64,000 bases of DNA from Vicinamibacterales bacterium (GCA_030680175.1 JAUXWO010000092.1:29039-93038); one strand, 5' to 3'; counted from the first letter of the stretch, positions 18,111-27,225 are shown. Program-made: numbers and translations. Notes: generated by a model not told the origin, from the sequence alone.

Positions 18111-18268
18111 ACTAAAGGCAAAAGAGGCAGAATGCAAAAGGCCGAATGCCAGATGCAGAAAGCAAGACGCAGAAAGCAATTGCGAAATGCCGAGGGTGCC
18201 TGAGCGCTGAAGTCCGCCACGGCCTTTCTGCATGTGGCCTTTCGTTTTCGCATGCGATCGCGCAGGCG
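18111..18268. other. Purine-rich filler and possible terminator
   Basis: Degenerate strings of the AAAGGCA / GCAGAAAGC type, without coding potential. GCCAC (18216-18220) and GTGGC (18234-18238) form a weak stem followed by CTTTCGTTTT, a plausible terminator for rightward transcripts. The phrase GGCCTTTCGTT also occurs after copy A (14411-14421), so the homology between the two island ends extends past the stop codon in patches. Confidence 0.4.
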
Positions 18269-19492
18269 CTACCGCGTGACGGCCGCGTCCACGAGCGCCT
18301 TGAAGCGCTGGCGGATCCGATCCGGGTTCGACGGGACGATCTGCGCCATCAGCACCGTGACCATCTCGCGGCGCGGATCCACCCAGAAGATCGTCCCTCC
18401 GGTGCCGTCCCACGAGTACTCCCCCACGTTCGGCGCGGTCTCGTCGAGCACGACGTTGACATTCGCCAGCGCCCAGCCCGTCATGCCGTTGCCGCGCGCG
18501 GCGAGGACGTCCTTCGACAGGCCGTTGGCCGTCATGCGCGCGGCGGTCTCCGCCTTCAGGAGGCGCACGCCATCCAGTGCGCCGCCGTTCAGCAGCATCT
18601 GGCTGAAGCGGAGGTAGTCCGGCACGGTCGAGAGCAGGCCGACGGCGCCCTCGATGAGCGCGGGGCGTTCGGTGAACGGCGTCGACTCGATCTCGATCGG
18701 CGTGAGCCCGCCGTCGTCGGTCGGGGCGTAGGCCTGCACCAGGCGTGCGCGCTGTTCGCCCGCAGCCCAGAAGGCCGTGTCGGGCATGCCGAGGGGCGTG
18801 AAGACGCGCTCGGCCAGGAACACCTCGAACGGCTGGCCCGACCAGACCTCGATGAGCCGCCCGACGACCGTCGTGCCCTCGCTGTAGCGGAAGCGCGTAC
18901 CGGGATCCTCGAGCAGCGGCGCGCGCGTGATGTTCTCGACGAAGTGCGGCAGCGTCATCGTGCGTGCGCGGACCTCGAGCGTGCGGTACAGCTCCGACGT
19001 GCGGTGGCTGAGGCCCGAGGTGTGGAGCAGCAGGTCTTCGACGGTGACGGGGCGTGACGGCGGCCGGGGCGTCGCGCCTGGCTCTGATGCGACACGGACG
19101 GCAGCGAACTCGGGCAGGTACTTCGAGACCGGGTCGTCGAGGCGGAAGCGGCCCTCGTCGTACAGCATCATCGCGGCGACCGCGGTGACGGACTTCGCCA
19201 TCGAGTAGATCCGGAAGATGGACCGATCCGTCATCGGCGCGCGCGACTCGAGGCTCTGCACCCCGGCGGCCTCGAGGTAGGCGAGCTGCCCGCGCCGCGC
19301 CACGCCCGCCACGACGCCCGCGACCTTCCCCTCGTCGACGAACTGGCGCAGCAGCGCCGTCGCCTCGTCAAGCCGCTCGGCCGAGAGCCCGACGACGTCA
19401 GGCGCGACGCGCGGCAGGGGATCCGGCGACTGCGCACTGGTGACGATGAGCAGCGAGGCGAGCAGGAGGGCCGTGCCGGACAGATGGGGCAT
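18269..19492 (-). CDS. Exported serine hydrolase of the class C beta-lactamase / esterase family
   Basis: 407 residues from ATG 19492, which places a signal peptide (LSGTALLLASLLIVTSAQS) at the N-terminus. The catalytic SxxK motif is SMAK at about residues 97-100. The second motif is YSEG (in RFRYSEGTTVVG), where class C enzymes have YxN, and GTGG near the C-terminus (WDGTGGTIFWV) occupies the KTG position. This combination is common in EstB-like esterases and D-aminopeptidase relatives rather than true beta-lactamases. The likely role is periplasmic hydrolysis of an ester or peptide. No linked operon is seen. Confidence 0.88.
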   Translation of the reverse strand: MPHLSGTALLLASLLIVTSAQSPDPLPRVAPDVVGLSAERLDEATALLRQFVDEGKVAGVVAGVARRGQLAYLEAAGVQSLESRAPMTDRSIFRIYSMAKSVTAVAAMMLYDEGRFRLDDPVSKYLPEFAAVRVASEPGATPRPPSRPVTVEDLLLHTSGLSHRTSELYRTLEVRARTMTLPHFVENITRAPLLEDPGTRFRYSEGTTVVGRLIEVWSGQPFEVFLAERVFTPLGMPDTAFWAAGEQRARLVQAYAPTDDGGLTPIEIESTPFTERPALIEGAVGLLSTVPDYLRFSQMLLNGGALDGVRLLKAETAARMTANGLSKDVLAARGNGMTGWALANVNVVLDETAPNVGEYSWDGTGGTIFWVDPRREMVTVLMAQIVPSNPDRIRQRFKALVDAAVTR

Positions 19493-19720
19493 GGCGGCAT
19501 TGTAGTGGCGCGGGCTGCCGCAGGGCGGGAGGCACAAGGCACAAGGCAGAAACGACGAACGTGCCGCGCGGTGCGGGTGCGGGCCCTACTGTCGAAGATC
19601 CGGCGCCAGGGCGCACCCTGTCAGCACGCGCACCCGTAACCGGAATGCATCCAGATACTTGCCGGGCTTGGTGCCTGGTTTGCAGTGGAGTCGACGGGGA
19701 CGTGTCCTCGGAGGTCTGAC
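19493..19720. other. Intergenic region with short purine repeats
   Basis: 228 bp between divergent genes. It contains the AGGCACAAGGCACAAGGCAG repeat near 19532. No gene is recognised. GGAGG at 19710-19714 is the ribosome-binding site of the next gene. Confidence 0.4.
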
Positions 19721-20593
19721 ATGCGAGTGGTCGTGGTGGCCGGTGTGGTGCTGGCGTTGGCAGGCCTGGCAGGCGCGGGGACGGCAGTTGGCGCAGCGCC
19801 CCAGGCCGAGTCCGCTCGCCTGTTCGACGTGACTGCGGCTCGCGGGATCGCAGAGGGGCGGCCGGTGGGGGCCGCTGACGTCTTCCCCCCGGATGCCGGC
19901 CCAATCGTCATCTGGTTCCGCTTTGCTGGCCTGCCTCCAGGCGCGCGCCTGCAGGCGACGTGGCATTACCTCGAGATGGAGGCGCCGTACGAGATCGGGG
20001 CGGCGGAGGCCGTTGCCCGGCCCGGCGCCGACTGGGCCGATTTCAGCCTCGAGCTGGCACCGGGCCGGCCGTGGCCGGAGGGTGGGTACCGCGTCGACCT
20101 TTCCGTCAACGGCCGCGTGCTGCACGCGGTCCGCTTCCGTGTCGCCGTGACCGACCCGCCTGCCGGTGCCGGCCGTCATCAGGACCCGGCCTTCACGATG
20201 GACCTCCCGGCAGGGTGGGCGGCCGCCAAGCCGCCTGATCCGGCCAGCGCGCGATTCCTCAGCCCTGCCGGCGACGCGTTCATCGAGGTGACCGACGGTG
20301 CCGTGTCGCACCTGCTGGATCCGGTGTCCTATGCGGCCGGATGGGAGTCGGTGTCGGTGGGTGCCGGCGCACGCCTGCAGAGCAAGCTGTCCGGCCGGGT
20401 CGTCCAGATCGACGGCACGCCGGCCTACGAAGGGACCTACGATGGCGGCGAGGTGCTGGTGCGCGTGGTGTTCGTGGCCCGGCCCGATCGGTTCTTCGTG
20501 ATTACGGGCGTGTTCGCCCGGGAAGCGTTTCCGGCGGGCGTCGGTCTCTTCGAACGGGCCGTGGGCAGCTTTCGGACGGCCGCGGGGCGATGA
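19721..20593 (+). CDS. Exported protein of unknown function
   Basis: 290 residues; the start is set by GGAGG 6 bp upstream and by the signal peptide VVVVAGVVLALAGLAGAG. The first half resembles a beta-sandwich (GPIVIWFRFAGLPPGARLQA, WPEGGYRVDLSVNGRVLHAV). The second half, after GRHQDPAFTMDLPAGWAAAK, resembles the PsbP/DUF1795-type fold seen in exported lipoproteins (TPAYEGTYDGGEVLVRVVF, FFVITGVFAREAF). No catalytic motif is seen. It is followed 37 bp later by a universal stress protein and may be co-transcribed with it. Confidence 0.8.
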   Translation: MRVVVVAGVVLALAGLAGAGTAVGAAPQAESARLFDVTAARGIAEGRPVGAADVFPPDAGPIVIWFRFAGLPPGARLQATWHYLEMEAPYEIGAAEAVARPGADWADFSLELAPGRPWPEGGYRVDLSVNGRVLHAVRFRVAVTDPPAGAGRHQDPAFTMDLPAGWAAAKPPDPASARFLSPAGDAFIEVTDGAVSHLLDPVSYAAGWESVSVGAGARLQSKLSGRVVQIDGTPAYEGTYDGGEVLVRVVFVARPDRFFVITGVFAREAFPAGVGLFERAVGSFRTAAGR

Positions 20594-20630
20594 GGGGCCG
20601 CCACTCGGGCGCGCGGCGGGAGCAACCGTG

Positions 20631-21557
20631 ATGGTTCGAATCAATCGCATCCTCTGCCCGATCGACTTCTCGGACTACTCGCGCCGCGCCCTTGATCATG
20701 CGTGCGTCATCGCCCGCTGGTACGACGCGACGGTGACCGTGCTGTACGTCTACATGCGGCTGCCCCCGGCCCTGGTGCCGCCCGAGCTGCCCGTGCGGGA
20801 CGCCGTCAGGCTCACGCCGGCCGAGCGCGAGCAGGTGCAGGCGAGCGTCGCCCGCTTCGCCGACGCGTGCAACGCACCAGGCCGGCCTCTCGAGATCGCC
20901 GTCCACGAGGGGTGGCCGGCGGCCGGGATTCTCGCCGAGGCCGAACGCGCCGACCTGCTGGTGATGGGCACGCACGGCCGATCGGGGTTCGATCGACTCG
21001 CGCTCGGGTCGGTCACCGAGAAAGTGCTGCGCAAGACGGCGTGCCCTGTGCTGACGATCCCCAGGCAGACCCCTGAGGCCGTTCCTGCCGCACCGGTCGG
21101 TTTCCAACGCATCCTGTGTCCAATCGACTTCTCGGACGTGTCCCTTCGCGCGCTCGAGTACGCGATGTCGCTGGCAGCCGGTGCGGACGCACGGCTGACG
21201 ATGCTGCACGTGATGGTGTACGACATGTCCCTGGAGGCGCCCGACCTGTACGGCACCGTCGTGTCGGACCGTGCCCTGAGCCTCGACGTGCTGCGCGAGC
21301 GGTACGAGACGTACGCGCGGACCCGGCTCGAGGCGTTGGTGCCGGACCCGGCGCAGGCGACCTGCGACGTGGAGACCGCGATCGGGCATGGCAAGCCGTC
21401 TCGCGAAGTGCTGCGTGCGGCCGAGGAGCGGCAGGCCGACCTGATCGTCATGGGCGCCACCGGGCACGGCGCCCTCGACCGCATGTTCTTCGGAGCGACG
21501 ACCCAGCACGTGGTGCGCCAGGCGACCTGTCCCGTGCTCACGCTGCGGGCGCCGTAA
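20631..21557 (+). CDS. Tandem universal stress protein (two UspA domains)
   Basis: 308 residues. GGGAG at 20618-20622 favours ATG 20631 over GTG 20628. Two Usp domains in a row each begin with RILCPIDFSD (about residues 5 and 157). Each carries the ATP-binding Gly signature, GTHGRSGFDRLALGS in the first and GATGHGALDRMFFGA in the second, followed by CPVLT. ATP-binding Usp proteins act in stress survival and energy sensing in the cytoplasm. The neighbours do not point to a specific stress. Confidence 0.95.
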   Translation: MVRINRILCPIDFSDYSRRALDHACVIARWYDATVTVLYVYMRLPPALVPPELPVRDAVRLTPAEREQVQASVARFADACNAPGRPLEIAVHEGWPAAGILAEAERADLLVMGTHGRSGFDRLALGSVTEKVLRKTACPVLTIPRQTPEAVPAAPVGFQRILCPIDFSDVSLRALEYAMSLAAGADARLTMLHVMVYDMSLEAPDLYGTVVSDRALSLDVLRERYETYARTRLEALVPDPAQATCDVETAIGHGKPSREVLRAAEERQADLIVMGATGHGALDRMFFGATTQHVVRQATCPVLTLRAP

Positions 21558-21778
21558 CCCCGGAAGCCGGTGGTGTTGACGCCGGCCGACGGCGCAGCCC
21601 TGCTCGCACCCTGTGGGGATCGGCGGGAGAGGCGCCGCGCTCGATGGCCAACTCAGGCTGGTGCGAGGCAGGAGGCGACAAGGCAGAAGGCAAAAGACGG
21701 GACACCGAAAACTGAAAGCCGAGAGCCGATCGCCGATCGCTGAGAGCCGACAGCCGACAGCTGATCGCCGAAGGCCCT
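21558..21778. other. Intergenic region with degenerate GC- and purine-rich repeats
   Basis: No gene. From about 21664 the sequence is short imperfect repeats (AGGCAGAAGGCAAAAG, then GAGAGCCGATCGCCGATCGC and CCGACAGCCGACAGC), like the filler at 18111 and 47160. It lies between the 3' ends of two converging genes. Confidence 0.5.
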
Positions 21779-24154
21779 CTAGAAGCGCCAGTCCACGCCG
21801 AGGATCGGGAACAGGCCGATCTGGTCGTTGACCGTCGCGCGGTTCAGGCGGCGGTTCCATTGGACGCCCGCGAAGTTCTCGCGGTTCAGGAGGTTCTGCA
21901 CGCCCGCGAACACCGTGACGGGCTGGCCGCCGACCCGGAACGTGCGATCCACGCGGACGTCCACGCGCGCGTAGGCGGGCGAGCGGATCGCGTTCACCTG
22001 CGCGAGATCGAGCACGGGCCGGCGCTGGGCCGTGGATGCCGCCTCGTTGAACGGGGTGTAGGGGCGCCCCGACAGGTACGCCATCCGCAGCGACACCTCC
22101 CAGCCGTCCGCGATGCGGTACCCGCCGACGAGGTTCGCGACGACCGGGTAGTCGAACGATCCGTCGCGCAGCACGCCGTCGAGGCCGGCATGCCGCGCCT
22201 TCGAGATCGCCAGGTTGCCCTGGCCGTACCACCGGCCGCCCTGATCCTTCCGCTCGACGAAGAGCTCCACCCCGCGCGCGCGGCCACGGCCGGCGCTCGT
22301 CAAAGGGAACAGAATCTCTCGGACGTTGAACGTATCGCCGATATTGGCGAGCGAGAGCGAGGGGTAGCCCGCGGCCACGGGATAGTCGGCGTAGTCCTTC
22401 TGGTACGCCTCGAGCGTGACGCGGGTGGCGGCGTTCGGCGTGTAGCTCAGGCCCGTGACCGCGTGCGTCGCGCGGAACGGGATCAGCGTGCGGTTCTCGG
22501 GGAAGGCCGCCACGAACAGGAAGAACGGCTGCTGGTAGTAGCGGCCGCCGCTGGCGCGCCACGAGAGGCGGTCGGTCAGCGCATAGCTGACGCCCACGCG
22601 CGGGCTCGTGCGCCACGCCTTCAGGTACTGGTAGTGATCGACGCGTCCACCCCACGTCACGCTCAGCCTTGGCGTCACATCCGTCGTCGTCTGGACGTAG
22701 GCGCTGTTCTGGTAGGCGCGGAAGCCGAGCGCGATGTCGAACTGATCGGCGCTGCCGTCGGCGGCATACGGATTGTCGGTGCCGAAGGGCGCCGCGGTGT
22801 CGTAGTCCACGCGGAAGGCCTTCACGCTCGCGCCGATCTGCACCTTGCCGAGGGCCGGCGCATACGTCGTGAGGTCGTACTTCAGCGTCGTCTCGCCCTC
22901 GCCTGACTCCTCGCGGAAGACGACGGGGCTCGTGGCGAGGATGTCGTCCACGGAGACGCCAGGCGGGGGGATGCCGTCGCGCACGAGGTCCTTCACGGTG
23001 GAGCCCACGCGGCCTTCCGAGTGCGTGAGCCCCAGAAGCCCCACGCCGCGGGTGCCGAAGATGCGCTGCCAGTTGACGCCTGTCGCGCTGCGCCACCCGC
23101 GATAACGGATGTCGAAGCTCGACACCTCATCCTCGAGCGCCGCCTCATCGTCGCCCTCGGCGAGGCCGAGCCGGATGCGGTCCCAGCCCGAGACATTGAC
23201 CGCCCACACGCGATCGCGCGGCGAGAGGTCGTACACCGCCTTCGCGTTCAGCGTGTAGAGCACCGGTACGCCGCCGAAGCCCACGTCATCGGTGAACACG
23301 TCGAGGAAGCTGCGGCGCGCCGACACGATCCACGAGCCGCGGCCGCTGGCCAGCGGGCCCTCGGCGATCAGCCCGGCGCCGGCGAAGCCGAGCGTCGCGC
23401 GCCCGCTCGTGCGCGTGCGGTCGCCCTCGCGCTGGGTGATCTGCATCACGCTCGACGTGCGGTTCACGTACGGCGCGGGGTACCCGCCCGTCAGGAACGT
23501 CACGTCCTCGATGAGCGCCGCGTCGAGGATGCTCACCGTCCCCCCGGCCGAGGCGAAGTTGGCGAACGTGTTGATATTCGGGATCTCGATGTTGTCGACG
23601 ATGAACAGGTTCTCGAGGGGGCTGCCGCCGCGGACGATGATGTCGTTGCGGAAGTCGTTGGAGCCGATGACGACGCCCGGCAGCGTCTGGACGTAGCGCG
23701 AGACGTCCTGCAGGGCCCCGGCGCTCCGGCCGATCTCCTCCGCCCGGATCAGGAAGCCGGAGTTCTTCACCTCCTCCGGGGCGATGAACGCCGGCGCCGT
23801 CACCGTGATGTCCTGACGCACGCCCTCGAGCGCGGGCAGCGTCACCTCCACCGTGCTCGTCAGCCCCGCGCGCACGTCCACCGGGTCGCTCGTGAACGGC
23901 GGCTGGCCGGGGGCGATGATCTCGAGCTGCCAGGTGCCGGGCCGGAGGTCGGTGAGCCTGAAGGTGCCGTCCGTCCCGGTGACCGTGCAGCGGGACGCCC
24001 CGACGGCGCAGATGGCCACATCGGCCACGGGCCGGCGCGCGGCATCGAGGGCCACGCCGCTGAGGGTGCCGACGCCTGCCGTGTCCTGCGCCAGGAGCGG
24101 CGACGGGGAGAGGAGTGCCAGCAGGAGGAGCGCCACACGTAATGAACGGACCAT
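21779..24154 (-). CDS. TonB-dependent outer-membrane receptor with carboxypeptidase-like N-terminal domain
   Basis: 791 residues from ATG 24154, which gives a signal peptide (SLRVALLLLALLSPSPLLAQ). A CarboxypepD_reg-like domain (GTLSGVALDAARRPVADVAI, GTFRLTDLRPGTWQLEI) is followed by the plug (RYVQTLPGVVIGSNDFRNDI, IIVRGGSPLENLFIVDNIEI) and a 22-strand-type barrel ending in Phe (ILGVDWRF). It belongs to the SusC-adjacent class of receptors common in Acidobacteriota. It should import an oligosaccharide, peptide or metal complex using TonB energy. No SusD or hydrolase partner lies beside it, so the substrate is unknown. It diverges from the MATE gene across 105 bp. Confidence 0.93.
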   Translation of the reverse strand: MVRSLRVALLLLALLSPSPLLAQDTAGVGTLSGVALDAARRPVADVAICAVGASRCTVTGTDGTFRLTDLRPGTWQLEIIAPGQPPFTSDPVDVRAGLTSTVEVTLPALEGVRQDITVTAPAFIAPEEVKNSGFLIRAEEIGRSAGALQDVSRYVQTLPGVVIGSNDFRNDIIVRGGSPLENLFIVDNIEIPNINTFANFASAGGTVSILDAALIEDVTFLTGGYPAPYVNRTSSVMQITQREGDRTRTSGRATLGFAGAGLIAEGPLASGRGSWIVSARRSFLDVFTDDVGFGGVPVLYTLNAKAVYDLSPRDRVWAVNVSGWDRIRLGLAEGDDEAALEDEVSSFDIRYRGWRSATGVNWQRIFGTRGVGLLGLTHSEGRVGSTVKDLVRDGIPPPGVSVDDILATSPVVFREESGEGETTLKYDLTTYAPALGKVQIGASVKAFRVDYDTAAPFGTDNPYAADGSADQFDIALGFRAYQNSAYVQTTTDVTPRLSVTWGGRVDHYQYLKAWRTSPRVGVSYALTDRLSWRASGGRYYQQPFFLFVAAFPENRTLIPFRATHAVTGLSYTPNAATRVTLEAYQKDYADYPVAAGYPSLSLANIGDTFNVREILFPLTSAGRGRARGVELFVERKDQGGRWYGQGNLAISKARHAGLDGVLRDGSFDYPVVANLVGGYRIADGWEVSLRMAYLSGRPYTPFNEAASTAQRRPVLDLAQVNAIRSPAYARVDVRVDRTFRVGGQPVTVFAGVQNLLNRENFAGVQWNRRLNRATVNDQIGLFPILGVDWRF

Positions 24155-24244
24155 ACTGGGCTGTAGGACGCTCGGAGACCCCTCGACGTCCCTGATCCGC
24201 CCAGGGCCGCCCACTTCGGGCGCCCGCTGGTCCGCTGCCCACGC

Positions 24245-24250
24245 TACAAT
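24245..24250 (+). promoter_or_regulatory. -10 box for the MATE gene (TACAAT)
   Basis: TACAAT ends 9 bp before ATG 24260, so the mRNA would start only about 3 nt before the start codon. No Shine-Dalgarno is visible. This is consistent with a leaderless transcript. Confidence 0.45.
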
Positions 24251-24259
24251 CGTCGGTTC

Positions 24260-25639
24260 ATGGCCGACGCGTCGCCCCCTCCGTCACGGTTCGACCGCTC
24301 CCTCGTCGACGGTCCCATCCTCCCCGCCGTCTGGAAGCTGGCGTGGCCCACGATGCTGCAGAACCTGTTCGCGGGGCTGCAGGGCGTGGTCGACCACGTC
24401 ATGGTCGGCAACATGGTGGGCTACACCGCGAATGCCGCCATCGGCGTGAGCTGGCAGCTGCTGCTGGTCGTGGTGGTGTTCATGGCCTCGCTCTTCACGG
24501 GGCAGGCGGTGCTCGTGGCCCGGTTCGCCGGCGCGGGCGATTCCGACAAGGTCAACCGCGTCGTCTATCAGGCCTTCATCACGGCGATGGCGATGTTCCT
24601 GTTCGTCATGGCCCCGCTCGGGTACGTCTCCGCGCCGTGGCTGCTGACGCTCATCAACGCCGCGCCCGAGGTGCAGGCCGAGGCCCTGCCGTTCCTGCGC
24701 ATCATGTTCACGGGCAGCATCGGGATGATGCTGTTCTTCATGCTGAGCGCCGCGCTCCGCGCGGCCGGCGATGCGCAGACGCCGATGCGGCTCGGCGTGA
24801 CGATGACGGTGTTGAACCTGGTGTTCAACCTCGTCCTGATTCCGCCGTTCGGCACCGTCGGGGCGGCCATCGGGACGGTCTCGGCCTCGGGCCTCGTCGC
24901 GGCCTTCGCGCTCTGGCACCTCTTCAGCGGCAAGTCCGTGATTCACCTGACGCGGTCGATGCGGCTCAAGCCGGACTTCGCGATCATCCGGTCGCTGTTC
25001 CGGTTCGGCCTGCCGACGGGGGTGCAGGGCATTGCGATGAACCTCGGCGGCGTGATGCTGCTCAGGTTCATCGGATCGCTCGAGCAGAGCGCGGCGGCGC
25101 AGGCGGCGTACGCGATCGCCTACAGCGAGCTGTTCTCGATGATCACGTGGACCTCGGTCGGGCTGATGGGCGCGTCGGCGACGATTGCGGGGCAGAACCT
25201 CGGCGCCGGCAAGCCCGACCGCGCCGTGCAGGGCGTGTGGGTGGCCGCGCGCATCGGCCTCGCGGTGGCGGCGGTGGTCGGGCTGATGTTCGTGACGATC
25301 CCCCAGGTGCTGCTCGCCGCCTTCGGCGCCACCGAACCCGCCGTCGCCGTGATCGGCACGGGGCTGCTGCAGTACCTGGCCGTGTCGGGCTTCTTCGTCA
25401 CCGTGGCCCTCACGTTCACGGGCGGCCTGCAGGGTACGGGCGATACGAAGAGCCCGCTCTACATCACGCTCGTCTCGCAGGTCGCCATCCCCATCGGCCT
25501 CTGCAGCGTCCTGCAGGCGATGCGCCCGCTCGTGCCCTCCGACATCTGGACCGCGATCCTGCTCGGCCACATCACGCGCGGCACGCTGAGCGCCCTCCGC
25601 TTCTACCAGGGGAAGTGGAGAAGCATTGTCGTGGAGTGA
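24260..25639 (+). CDS. MATE-family multidrug/Na+ (H+) antiporter
   Basis: 459 residues with twelve predicted membrane helices in two homologous halves. The first half opens with LAWPTMLQNLFAGLQGVVDH and MVGNMVGYTANAAIGVSWQL; the second with FRFGLPTGVQGIAMNLGGVM and GQNLGAGKPDRAVQGVW, the latter a MATE hallmark. It exports cationic drugs or metabolites in exchange for Na+ or H+. It is monocistronic as far as can be seen. Confidence 0.95.
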   Translation: MADASPPPSRFDRSLVDGPILPAVWKLAWPTMLQNLFAGLQGVVDHVMVGNMVGYTANAAIGVSWQLLLVVVVFMASLFTGQAVLVARFAGAGDSDKVNRVVYQAFITAMAMFLFVMAPLGYVSAPWLLTLINAAPEVQAEALPFLRIMFTGSIGMMLFFMLSAALRAAGDAQTPMRLGVTMTVLNLVFNLVLIPPFGTVGAAIGTVSASGLVAAFALWHLFSGKSVIHLTRSMRLKPDFAIIRSLFRFGLPTGVQGIAMNLGGVMLLRFIGSLEQSAAAQAAYAIAYSELFSMITWTSVGLMGASATIAGQNLGAGKPDRAVQGVWVAARIGLAVAAVVGLMFVTIPQVLLAAFGATEPAVAVIGTGLLQYLAVSGFFVTVALTFTGGLQGTGDTKSPLYITLVSQVAIPIGLCSVLQAMRPLVPSDIWTAILLGHITRGTLSALRFYQGKWRSIVVE

Positions 25640-25642
25640 ATC

Positions 25643-25864
25643 TGGTGATCTCGTGACGTGGTGATGTGGTGATCTGATGTGTGATGTGCGGATGTTCGAT
25701 CTATCTCCTGACCTGATGACCGGGGGCATCGTGCCGGCGGTCGCCAGATCGCGCTCATCGAGGAGACATCACCACATCAGAAGATAGATGGGGCGCCGGG
25801 AGGCGCGCCGAGGTCGTGACATCGGCACATCAGATCACCACATCACCACATCACGAGATCGCCA
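25643..25864. repeat. Long nested palindrome of GATGTGGTGATCT-type repeats
   Basis: 37-bp outer arms (25643-25679 and 25828-25864) pair with 35 of 37 matches and themselves consist of short repeats of GTGGTGAT. Inside, ATCTATC near 25699 faces GATAGAT near 25785. No coding potential. The whole could form a 220-bp cruciform. Confidence 0.8.
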
Positions 25865-25938
25865 GATTCAGGAGATCCGCTTCTGGCGGATAACCGGCGC
25901 GGTCCGGCGGCGCAGATTCTGCGTCGCGAGCCCGGGCG

Positions 25939-26155
25939 GGCTGCACTTCGAGACCTTCCGCGCGCAGGCGGCGCACCTGCGCGACGGGCAGGGCCTGCCG
26001 CGCTTCGTCGAGCAGGAGTTACGCGCGCCAGCACGGGTTCGATCTGCATGCGGGCATCGTCGTGCCGGCCGGCCATCGCGATCGGTTGGAGCGTCTGTGC
26101 CGCTACGCGCTGCGGCCGCCGGTGGGGCAGGACCGTCTGCAATTGATGCCGGATG
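25939..26155 (+). pseudogene. IS91-type (Y2) transposase fragment, frameshifted
   Basis: GGLHFETFRAQAAHLRDGQG followed by LPRFVEQELRA in one frame continues one frame over as HGFDLHAGIVVPAGHRDRLE and RLCRYALRPPVGQDRL, ending at QLMPDG. The LHAGxxVPAxxRxRLERLCRY pattern is typical of the late-middle part of IS91-family putative transposases. The frame change near 26035 and the missing ends make it non-functional. The matching C-terminal piece lies at 27616-27680. Confidence 0.7.
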
Positions 26156-26299
26156 GCACTGAGCCAGGCGACGCCAATACTTCGCGTCTGGACGGCAGAC
26201 ACCGCCCGCAACACGACCGTGCGGGACGTACCCGTCACGGTCGTGCGAGACGAGGCGAATCCCACTCCCGCGTCAGCGCCCGTAACGGGCCCACCGTAA
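26156..26299 (+). pseudogene. C-terminal fragment of an Ig-like/adhesin-type protein
   Basis: A frame ending in TAA at 26297 reads ALSQATPILRVWTADTARN and TTVRDVPVTVVRDEA. The pattern VxAxDxAxNTTVRDVxVTV is that of bacterial Ig-like repeats in exported proteins. It begins directly where the transposase fragment stops. No start codon or upstream domains are present. Confidence 0.4.
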
Positions 26300-26322
26300 C
26301 AGGACGCGGTAGGAGGATTGGC

Positions 26323-27225
26323 TTACTGCCGGTTGCCGGGTCTACGGCCCGGGTTCCCGGGGGCTCCGCCCCGCTCGTCATTTGACAGGTGGCGGTGGTT
26401 CGAGTTGCCCGGATCGCAGCCCTCCGGCCCGTTGCCCACGCCCTGGTTGCACTTGAGGCCAGGGTGGACGACGGGGCCGCCGGCTGCGGAGCAGGCGGTG
26501 ACGGTGGAGCCCGTGAACGTCACGGCGCCTGTCGGGTTGGCGGTCGTGCCGGTCCCGCCAGCCAGGGCCGCCCCTTTGAAGGTGCCACCGGTGACCGTGG
26601 CGTTCCCACCCGCGAGAATGGTTCCCTGGAAGAACGACGCCGTCAGTGTCGCGTCCTGGGCGACCCACCAGTACACGTTCGGACACTCGGCTTCGGCCGC
26701 GGCGCCGTCCATGACCACCGAGAAGCCGGTGCCCGTCAGAGCACCGGTCCCGCCGGTCCCGATCTTGAAGATCCAGACCCCGTCGGCGGGTCCGCTGAGC
26801 GTCAACGTGCCCGTCAAGGCCGCCGCCGCGGGGAAACAGTAGACGCCGGGGGGAAGCGTGACGCCCGCGAGCGTGCCCGTCAGGGTCTGGTCGCAAGCGG
26901 TGTTGAACTGGAGCTCGGTGTACGCACTGAGGAAGGCGGCGTAAGCCGCCGTGGCGTCCAGATCGACCGTCCCTGTCACCGTGCAACTGGTCTCAACAAA
27001 GGTGCCGGGATCGACGACCCCCACGTCTCCGTTCACAGTGGAATCGGTACATGTGACCGCACCAGCCGCTGGACCGCCAGCCAGGGCCGCGAAGCCCGAC
27101 GCCGCCCCCAGGAATGGCGCAAAGCCGGCGGCCAACCCAACGAAGGGGTAGTAGAGGAGCGCGGCGAGGGGGATCACGAAGAGCAGTCGAGCGGTCAGTC
27201 GTGGTGAAGAAACGGCTTGAGTCAT
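26323..27225 (-). CDS. DUF3494 ice-binding-protein-like exported adhesin
   Basis: 300 residues from ATG 27225, preceded by CTGGAGG. A signal or anchor (LLFVIPLAALLYYPFVGL) precedes a DUF3494 beta-solenoid: STVNGDVGVVDPGTF, TLAGVTLPPGVYCFPAAAAL, GVWIFKIGTGGTGAL, NVYWWVAQDATLTASFFQGT and ILAGGNATVTGGTFKGAAL. The C-terminus (GVGNGPEGCDPGNSN, then NDERGGAPGNPGRRPG) is a conserved tail seen in this family. Members bind ice or act as surface adhesins. It is the only intact gene among the gene fragments at 25.6-27.9 kb and was probably brought in with them. The longer frame upstream of 27225 has no family support. Confidence 0.88.
   Translation of the reverse strand: MTQAVSSPRLTARLLFVIPLAALLYYPFVGLAAGFAPFLGAASGFAALAGGPAAGAVTCTDSTVNGDVGVVDPGTFVETSCTVTGTVDLDATAAYAAFLSAYTELQFNTACDQTLTGTLAGVTLPPGVYCFPAAAALTGTLTLSGPADGVWIFKIGTGGTGALTGTGFSVVMDGAAAEAECPNVYWWVAQDATLTASFFQGTILAGGNATVTGGTFKGAALAGGTGTTANPTGAVTFTGSTVTACSAAGGPVVHPGLKCNQGVGNGPEGCDPGNSNHRHLSNDERGGAPGNPGRRPGNRQ

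Noticed and set aside
20634..20642. GTTCGAATC, resembling a tRNA T-loop
   Set aside because: It lies inside the coding start of the universal stress protein (Val-Arg-Ile), and no acceptor or anticodon arms surround it.
20502..23096. Long open frame on the minus strand (over 860 codons)
   Set aside because: Arg/Pro/Ala-rich low-complexity translation covering the Usp and TonB receptor genes; typical of antisense frames in high-GC DNA, with no domain or signal.
25788..26162. A small intact gene across the palindrome and the transposase remnant
   Set aside because: The translation switches from repeat-derived residues to a frameshifted transposase fragment; no continuous domain.
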